Notes under the pieces: model-generated
The model's input: the letters and a program-made list of their open reading frames with translations, nothing else
What the model was told of the DNA's origin: nothing
The model's database searches: none
Translations under genes and position numbers: made by a program
Assembly (NCBI RefSeq): GCF_027244095.1
Contig: NC_069659.1
Coordinates: 177,188,001-177,252,000, forward strand
DNA: 64,000 nucleotides
From: Hemicordylus capensis
Taxonomy: Eukaryota > Chordata > Lepidosauria > Squamata > Cordylidae
Direction of reading: 5' to 3'
In this document: positions 56,171-64,000 of the stretch, one piece after another
How the letters are laid out: every line of letters starts with the position of its first letter
Position numbering within the stretch: the first letter of the stretch is position 1

Positions 56171-57071
56171 TTATTTATTTACTGAAAGCATTTTAACTCC
56201 ACCTTTTAGCATGAGCTGCAAAGGCAGATAACGATGAACAACTGAAAACCAACAATATATAAATTAACCTCTACATTTTAAAAAACAACACTCCAAAACA
56301 CAGCAAGAAACAGTAAAATAAAGTACCCCAAAGGCTAATAGACTAGGTAGCTGGATAGGATTACCTGTTTATCCTCAGAATTCCAAGGGAAGGCGGAAGT
56401 ATGATGTCACAGCCTGCTAAACAATGGACAAAGAAGAATGGCTGCAAACATAAGAATCTGTAGATTGTCTTTTGGATTCAAAGTCAGAATCATTAAGAGT
56501 ACAAAGCAGGCTGACTGAATGCAAACCTGCCATTTTAAGTGTGTGTGTGTGTGTTTTAAAATTAATGGATTGTTTTCAGTTATTTACATTTACAATTCAA
56601 TGGCCTTGGAAAAAATACAACATCTCATCCAAGCACCAACATTGGCTAAGAACAACTGACAATAGCAAAGAGCAACTTTCAGGTATGAAATACCTGCAAG
56701 AGATGTGCTTGAACAATTGGCATGACATACTAGAAGCAAAGAGTAAATTAAGGAGGAGGGTTTCCAAGGAAGGTTTCCAATTATGACCCTCATTGGGCTT
56801 CCCAACTCAATAGGCTTGCCAAAAGTGGAGAGTGGAGCTGAAAATCCCTGCCTGAGAGATTCTGAATAAACCATGAGACTGATGTTTCTCCTGGAGAGGA
56901 GTCCCACAATTCTCTTCAGTTTTCAGTTTCTCCTTGGCTTGAATCCTGAAAATTTCATTTGAATTTGATTTTGGAGAAATTTTAGTTCCAACCTTACTGA
57001 TGAAGCAAGAAGTGATGGGTTTGGGGTGTCCTTTAAGACAGCACAAAAATAGTAGGTAGCTGTGTCGGTTA

Positions 57072-57075
<4 letters not shown>
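56170..57075. other. No gene recognised
   Basis: A/T-rich sequence; a weak LINE-tail-like run at 56170-56330 (TTTATTTACTGAAAGC ... AAAACAGCAAG). Short open frames lack support. Confidence 0.3.

Positions 57076-57076
<1 letters not shown>

Positions 57077-57156
<80 letters not shown>
57077..57156. repeat. (AC)n(TC)n compound microsatellite
   Basis: About 24 AC units followed directly by about 15 TC units. Confidence 0.92.
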
Positions 57157-57158
<2 letters not shown>

Positions 57159-57159
57159 G

Positions 57160-58880
57160 CAGGGCTAATACCTTACAAGAATTCAGACAGTCTACTGTGT
57201 CAATTTTATGCACTGCAGTTCAGCAGCCAAGGAAACTCAATAGCTGCTGTACTCTACGTACAGCTCTCCACAGCTCTCCTGTACTCTCCTTTAGAAGCTC
57301 GGCAGGTTACTCTACTTAAGAAGCTTGGCAACCCTGCTGCATTGCTATCAAAGAGTCCTCCAAGGCATAATCCACCACTGGAAGCTCTCCTGTAGAAGCC
57401 TCACTACTGTGCATGAGTGTAGCCCCACATTCATTTCAGTGTGACTCACCAGAGAACTTGCCAGTCGTGAACTATGACTTCTGTTAATTTGTGTAATTTC
57501 AAAAATAAAAAGCATTTTAAAAGTTCTGGAACACTTCTTACCTTGATTTCAGAAGTAGTTTCCAAGTTAATCATATTGCCATGCAGAGACTCTTGTCTGA
57601 TACAACCTCTCTGCCATACAGAATTCTCCCAAATATCAAATTTTCCATTGAAAACTTGAGTTGTGAAGGGTTTTCTCTGATGATGTACTTTTGAAGATGT
57701 TCACATAGGGAGTTTTACCATCTCAGAAACAAATATACAAATTGACTCAAATAAATCAGGGGTTGTTTTCTCCCCCCGCCTTGCCCCCCACATCTACATT
57801 AAATTATTAATCATGCTCTATAGTCAAAATGGGTGGCTCTTTCTGCAAATGTGGCAGGACCTCTGTAGGGCCATAATATATATTCAGGCATTAAAGATGT
57901 AAGAGGCTTTCATTATTAATGTGCTGTTATGTAACCAATGCTTGTAGCTTTAATATTAATTTCTATTTGTCTCATTAAGCTGTTGCTCTCTGTGCCTTTC
58001 CAGTATTGAAATACTCCCCATCCCTGGAAGCTGACTTGTGGTTCATTTTTTAATTTATTCTGCAAACTTCACTCTCTGGTGGCAGAATGGCCAAATTATA
58101 TATCCACTTTTTGGAATGTTATTAAACTTTCTGGCTCTGGCTCAAGACTTGTTACATCCCAGAACTGAAAACAGATGAGGCTTCCTTTTCAGAGGAGGAC
58201 TACTTCAGGTCCCAGCATGAACCAGAGGAGAACGGGGCACACTGAGTGAACCCCTGAGACAATACTCCAAGACAATCCTCTGCCTCAGAAACCTGCAGAA
58301 ACAGAGGACCTAATATTTCCCAACTGGACCCTGCCCCTGCCTTTGGACCTCCAACAACCACCACAGGATCATTAAAAACAGAGATGGAAATGAGCTCAAA
58401 CTGAAGGGTTGACACTCACCTGGCATAATGAGGAATTCCATTCTGGAGTCCTACCTGGAAGGAGGAAACTGGACCATAAATGGCCAAGATCAGCCCAAGA
58501 CATGGTTTGGGTGTCAACAGAAAGTTTGTGTCACCACCATAGCTGAGAAACTAGCATATCAGGCCCCTCCTCTCTAACCCCTGCACCCACTGGGAGTTTG
58601 GTTGGGAGCACTGGATCCTTGCCACCTCCCACAGGCCAACAAATCAGCTCACCTCAGATAGCACCTGTCTTATATTAAACTGAAGGTTCTTTGATATTTC
58701 AATTTTATTGTTTTTGAAACTGTAGTAAATTGTTTTAGTAGTTTGTATGAGGCTCTGTGTTAAAAATGTATGTGTCTAATACTTTTAGAGTACTGTAGGA
58801 TGTGTAATCTACTTCAGCTTTAGCTGACAGAAGAGCTAAATGTCAGTAGTCTGTGACTTTGAATCTAAAGTCCATGAAAA
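57160..58880. other. No gene recognised; partly conserved-looking unique sequence
   Basis: 57830-58080 is low in repeats with ATTA-rich blocks (TTTCATTATTAATGTGCTG, GCTTTAATATTAATTTC) of the kind seen in conserved non-coding DNA. The minus open frame at 58200-58415 has no recognised domain. Confidence 0.25.
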
Positions 58881-59189
58881 ATGCAACACCTGGAAATGGG
58901 AGAACATTTGGATAAGAAAGGGAGATGGTTGGGCATGGAGCAAAGTGTAGATGAGGGTTGGGTTGGCAGGAGGGGAATGAAACATGCAATGCCAGCACTC
59001 CTGTGCTGTATAATCAGTGAAATGTCATATAATGGTCCCACACAACGTTGTCAACCTTATAAGTATTTATCATCAGTACAAATATTTATACACCGATTTT
59101 CAGTGAATTGTTCACAATGCAATTTATATAGCATACATTATATATTAATATTATATATTATGTACATTCTTATAAAGCTTTAACATGCA

Positions 59190-59940
59190 CTGCCCATGGT
59201 TTTGTTCTATCTCTATTCTGTATGTCTACCAGATGTTCCTTATATCTTTTTATCAGGGGTCAGCCAGTTTCACCAATATAAAAATGCATGCACTCCAAGC
59301 TTACCATTTTATATATCACCCCTTTTGTCTGACAACTCCCCTCTTTATCCTCACAGATTAGGCAGTCTTCACATGTATTATCACTCAGTCTTGATTTTAC
59401 TAAGTGCTGTCTCAAGGTCATCAGAGCTGTACAAATAACATTCTTTGCTGGTCGAATGACCATAACAATAAAGATTTGATTTGATTTGATAACATTCACC
59501 TCCAAGCCATGTTTCTTAAGAACCTGCTGTGCCTCCCAGGTAAACCTTTCCATCACATATGGGATTTTTAGTACTGCATACCCTTCTCTAAATTTAGTAT
59601 TCCTTTAATAGGGAATACATAACCATTGATTTTCCCTATTTCCTCTGAGAAATAGGGAAAAGACAAAAGGTTATGATATATAAAGACAAAAGGGGTGATA
59701 TATAAAATGGTTTGCTTGGAGTGCATGAAGTTTTATATTGGTGAAACTGGTCAACCCCTGATAAAAAGATATAAGACATCTGGCGGACATACAGAATAGA
59801 GATAGAACAAAACATGGAAAGTGCATGGTAAAGAAGAACATCAAGGCAGAGTAGTGAATACAAAGATATTCACCTTGGCTGTGGAGACAGATGTGAGGAA
59901 ACGAAAAATCAGAGAAGCCATATATATATAGGACAGTTGC
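59190..59940. mobile_element. Penelope-like element fossils in inverted pair
   Basis: Two copies of a GIY-YIG endonuclease end face opposite ways: minus at about 59350-59190 and plus at about 59690-59940. Each has the signature VIYKM...C...FYIGETG. The minus copy carries a short retroposon tail insertion with a (TGATT)n end at about 59455-59492. Both are broken and old. Confidence 0.68.
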
Positions 59941-60249
59941 ACTGAACTATAAATGTTAAAGAGGAAATGAGGGAAGCAATGAAATTAATTGGTTATTGAG
60001 TGTATGAAATTCATCATGCTTTTGTGTAGCTTTCCCTCCTTCCACGGTCCCCGTCCCCCATATGTGATATTGGGAGCGGCACAGGATTGGTTGATTGCCT
60101 TCAGTTCTTCAGCTGAATCATGGTGTGGAGTTGTATTTAATAACACAACTCAGCTGTCTTTATATAGCACTGAGGATGATGTCTTACATCAAAATGTTTG
60201 CTATTTTGTTACATCTGTGGTTTAGTTTTTAAGTTTTAAACTTTTAACA

Positions 60250-60465
60250 TTTAACTTTTATTGCACATTAAAGAAGGTCATTGGAAAGGCTTTGCGGAGT
60301 GGAAACCTGTATTTCATCCCATTATACCACTGTACATTATTATATATATGATTTTGTGTAAAATGGGATGTGAGAAAAAGTGGCGGTTTGTTCATAGGCA
60401 TAATGCCTCAATCCCAAACACCACCACCACTTTAGAGTAGACTAGATTGGCCAAACAAAATATGA
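60250..60465. other. No gene recognised
   Basis: Ordinary A/T-rich sequence. Confidence 0.25.
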
Positions 60466-60630
60466 AGAAGCCTTAGTCAGACCGTTAGTCTGTCTCGCTC
60501 AGTACTGTCTACCTGGACAACCAGGGTTTCAGACAGGAGTCATTCTCTGGCCTACCTTGAAATGCCAGGGATTGAAAATTGATCCTCTTGCATGCAAAAG
60601 TTGTGTTGTGTGGGTCTTAGCTCTCCCCGG
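60466..60630 (-). mobile_element. tRNA-Ala-headed SINE fragment
   Basis: Minus copy: GCCTTAGTCAGACCGTTAG, GGGTTTCAGACAGGAGTC, AAATGCCAGGGATTGAAAATTGATCC, TTGCATGCAAAAG. Diverged from the 55640-56170 pieces. Confidence 0.6.
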
Positions 60631-61325
60631 ATACCCATGCCTGAAGAGCTTGTTGCTGGAAGGACATACAAATGACTTGAGGAAAGAAGTTTTAGGACAC
60701 ACTGCCAAATTATAAAATAAGTCACTGGGTTGGTATATACCCAAGAGTTCTGAAAGAATTAAAAGATAAAATTGTTTATCTTATAATGAAATATGTCATT
60801 TCTCACTCAAATCAGCTTCTTCACCAGAGTATAACAAATGTAGCATTAATCCATAAAACTGGGTCCAAGGGAGCAGAAAAGTTCAGGCCAGTTTTCTGTA
60901 GTCTGTCAAGAAAACAAGTGGAAATCATTATAAAAGCCAGAATTGTTATTGTTATTTTATTGTTATGTATTTATTATATTTACATTATTGTATTTATATA
61001 TTTATTGTTTATTGTTTATTGTTATATTGTTATGTTAATTGCTATTGTTAAACATAGAGAAGACCATGCTTTGCTGCAAGGTGGGGTGGGGAATCAATAT
61101 GGCTACTGTAAAGAAAATCCTTCACCAACCTTTAACAATTTAACCTTTTTGAAGTTGTTAATATACTTGAAGATAGAAGTGATCTGGTAGAAATTATATA
61201 GCTGAACTTCCAAAAAGCTTTTCACAAAGTACCTCACTAAATGCTTCCAAGATGGGCTTCCCTACGAAAAAAAGGATACAATAATTTTGTTCCTAATGTT
61301 TTAGGCTTTCGGCATTCCTAAAGTT
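60631..61325. other. No gene recognised; TTAT-rich stretch
   Basis: A (TTATTG)n/TTTATTATAT run at about 60943-61050; otherwise degenerate sequence, probably including old LINE remains near 60725-61230. Confidence 0.3.
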
Positions 61326-61600
61326 TTAGGGGGGGAGATGAGAGTGGTGGCCAGGGGCAGGGGGGGAAGAGGTGAGCAGCGGCTGGGGTGGGGAGGAAGA
61401 GGCAAGCAGCAGCCAGGGGAGGGGAGAAGAGGCAAGCGGCAGCTGGGGATGGGGGGGAAGAGCCGAGTGGCAGCTGGGGGAGGGGGGAAGGCGAGCAGCG
61501 GCTAGGGTGGTGAGAGGAAAGCGGCAGCAGGGAGGGAGAGGAAAGCAGGGGAGAGGAAAGTGGGGAAGAAGAAACCAGTGGTGAGGGGGCAAAAGGAAAG
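61326..61600. repeat. G-rich minisatellite
   Basis: About seven diverged units of roughly 38 bp on the theme GGGGAAGAGGCAAGCAGCAGCTGGGG. The plus strand is purine-rich with many G-runs. Confidence 0.8.
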
Positions 61601-61695
61601 CTGTGAAGAGTACTAGAGGTGCAGATGCTCTGCGCCAGTCCAGCTAGTTCCAATATAAAATGGAAATACATGCAAATAGTAAAAAATGCTAGATT

Positions 61696-62345
61696 TTTAA
61701 CTAAATAGCCCCAGGTGTTGTAGTCTTGCCTCGTAAGAAAGGTGCTCTAGGCCCCTGATTACCTTGGTTGCTCTCTTCTGCACCTTTTCCAGTTCTACAA
61801 TGTCCTTTTTTAGATGTGATGACCAGAATTGTAAGCAGTACTCCAGGTGTGGCCACACCATAGTTTTGTATAAGGGCATTATAATATTAGCCGTTTTATT
61901 TTCAATCCCCTTCCTAATGATCCCTAGCATGGAATGGACCTTTTTCACAGCTGCCGCACATTGAGTTGACACTTTCAACGAGCTGTCCATCACGACCCCA
62001 AGGTCCCTCTCCTGGTCAGTCACCAACAGCAAAGATCCCATCAATGTATACTTGAATTTGGGTTTTTTCATCCCAATATGCATCACTTTACACTTGCCAA
62101 CATTGAACCACACTTACCCAATTTAGGGAGATCCTTTTGGAGCTCCTCACAATCTGTTTTGGATTTCACTACCTGAAAGTGTATGGTATCATCTGCAAAT
62201 TTGGTCAGCTCACTGCTTATCTCAATTTCTAGATCATTTCTGAATAAATTAAAAAGCACCGGTCCCAGTACAGATCCCTGGGGGACCCCACTTCTTACTT
62301 CCCTCCATTGTGAAAACTCTCCATTTATATCTACCCTCTGTTTCC
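61696..62345 (-). mobile_element. CR1-type LINE fragment
   Basis: Minus frames: VRSGVPQGSVLGPVLFNL, ELTKFADDT (catalytic box), then CKVMHIGMKKPKFKYTLMGS, TDQERDLGVVMDSSLKVS, ENKTANIIMPLYKTMV, HLEYCLQFWS and HLKKDIVELEKVQKRATK. A 138-codon open frame covers 62113-61697; a frame change separates it from the upstream part. 5'- and 3'-truncated. Confidence 0.9.
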
Positions 62346-64000
62346 TGTCCTCTGTGACTTAATAGGGCTTAAGTAACTTCCTTTCTTCCATATCGCACAC
62401 ATGCACACAATTAAAGTTCTAAAATTCTGTGTGCTTCATTGGAAAATGAAGTATTAACCAGCGTTTTATTAATTTAATTTACTGAGCTAATCCAATATCA
62501 CAGATCAAATTAAAGCAAGCAAAAACATAGGATTATGACATTGTGGAATCACTGTTGTGCTAATGCCATTTGTTTCTATAAATCAGATTAATTAAATGTT
62601 CAAACGCCACCAGACTAGTACCAAACAGAGAGATTAATAAAATAATATAATCAGAGTTTCCTTCCAAAGCTGATATAATGGATCCTTCCAACATTTATAT
62701 ATACCAAACAGAAATATTTTGGCTGGATTTTGCCCAAGATGAACTGATACAAACAAAATTCAAATGTAAAAAATGCATACCTTTTGTGCATTTAGAAATT
62801 TTGTGCTCTTTAAAAAAAAAAACCAGAGAAAGAAATAAATCAAAATCATGTTTATGCACTTATCTGCATCGGAATGGTATTTTAGTTTATATCACATTAA
62901 CTCTCATGCTTGTCCCCATTAATGGAATGTAATTTGAGAAAGTGATGTGAATGCTCCATTAGAAGTTCTTAATCCCCTTACAGAACCAGGATCACTATTC
63001 AGGAAGCTGAAATCGGTAGTATAGATATACACTACATTATAACAGGAACTGTCAAAAAAATAAAGGTTTGTACTGTGGCACATTATATTTCATCACGGAG
63101 CCAGGAATACAGTACAAGGCCTACACTTTACTGGGATATGCTCTTGCACAATTATGTCCAAATGGTCAGGAATATACAATCACTCCTTTCCACTGGTCCT
63201 GAGCAGGGCAACTTCCCAGTGTATTATGCTCAAAGTCTTATGACATGTTTAAGAACATGGGATGCTAGAAGCAAAAAAAAAATCAGTCTCATTTATTTGT
63301 TTCCCCCGCTCCAATGAATTAGATGTTATTTTTAAGCTCTTAGCCATGCATGGAGAGCTGGAAATGTGCTAGAATTTTTGTACTCATCCATTGTTAATGA
63401 CTGTATAACATGGAAGCCCAGGCTCAGTTGTTTAAAGTACAATGCAACACACTCAATAATGCATAGGAATCTAGCTTGGTTGTGGTGCTGTAGCAATGAT
63501 AAATGCTCATGAGAATTACTTGTATCAAAAGTTAAACAAAATAACAGGTGCCTTATCAGTCGTCTTACATTCCGTAAAAGGCAATTTTCACAGAGAATAT
63601 AAGCAAATTGGCAATGGAACAATAAAGTACAAAGAGCAAAATGGAAACAAGGAACTGTAAAGCTAAGAGAAACAATCTGCTCATATACATGTTCCCAATT
63701 CTATCTGCTATTACATTGTAAAATAAGATAGTGGTGCTTAGTCCAGTGTCCCTTCAATCTTTACATGGTTAGACACGTCCAGAATGACTGAACACAACGT
63801 TGAAGTCTTGTGATAGCTTGATGAAAATGGCTTAATTAGTCAGTTAGTGGATCACTTCTTGCTTTGGCTACTGAAAGAGAATGGGGAAGGCGTGAGCTCC
63901 TGTCAAGGCATCTAAAAAGGATTCAGTTGGATCAGACTGTTAGAAAATATAATTTTGTTTGATTTTCTTAGGAAACACTATAGTCTCAAAAGACATGGCC
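62346..64000. other. No gene recognised; unique-looking A/T-rich sequence
   Basis: No repeat family or coding exon is evident. Blocks such as 62460-62600 (AATTTAATTTACTGAGC, GATCAAATTAAAGC) and 62925-62990 look slowly evolving, but no comparison is possible here. Confidence 0.3.

Overview
The window looks like nuclear DNA of a squamate reptile, probably a lizard. The evidence is its repeats: a Sauria-type SINE with a BovB-like tail, the tRNA-headed SINE common in squamate genomes, 5S-rRNA-headed SINEs, CR1 and L2 LINE remains, R4/Dong-type LINEs, DIRS-like and Penelope-like fossils, and many short hAT elements. Introns have ordinary GT-AG borders. I cannot name the species.

One host gene is recognisable, and it fills the middle of the window on the minus strand: WDR87, a very large WD40 plus coiled-coil protein. 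Five coding exons join in consistent phase: 43505-41602 (WD40 region), 40330-39526, 21743-21532, 20101-19650 and 17088-12368 (stop at 12370-12368, polyadenylation signal at 12164-12159). A candidate start exon lies at 54964-54856, with a phase-0 donor that fits. The joined product would be about 2,724 residues, close to the mammalian protein of about 2,900. No stop or frameshift was seen, so the gene looks functional. The last exon holds several stacked coding repeats: a poly-Ser tract, a 24-bp octapeptide array, 11-mer-like helical repeats and a pentapeptide-like array.

The rest is mainly mobile DNA. Region 1-12 kb has hairpin and hAT-type MITEs, a 5'-truncated R4 LINE (2.7-5.6 kb), L2 remains, and a truncated hAT transposase relic (10.2-11.9 kb). 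The 18-kb intron between the second and third recognised exons (39525-21744) holds hAT MITEs, a fuller hAT relic with BED finger and C-terminal dimerisation domain (28.5-31.9 kb), several SINEs, and a second R4 LINE (32.7-38.5 kb). That R4 copy is split by a 2.77-kb foldback hAT element with a perfect 8-bp target duplication. The first intron (54855-43506) holds a DIRS-like fossil complex (about 43.8-51.6 kb) and a 2.1-kb internally deleted hAT element. Region 54.9-64 kb has SINE clusters, Penelope-like GIY-YIG fossils, a G-rich minisatellite, a CR1 fragment and otherwise unassigned sequence.

The most coherent unusual signal is a hAT lineage (ends TAGGGRTGTGC / CACAYCCCTA, 8-bp duplications). 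It is seen here as transposase relics, an internally deleted copy, palindromic MITEs and MITEs with internal ~150-bp repeats. Next in interest are the R4 element sitting in a SINE microsatellite tail, and the stacked repeat architecture of WDR87.
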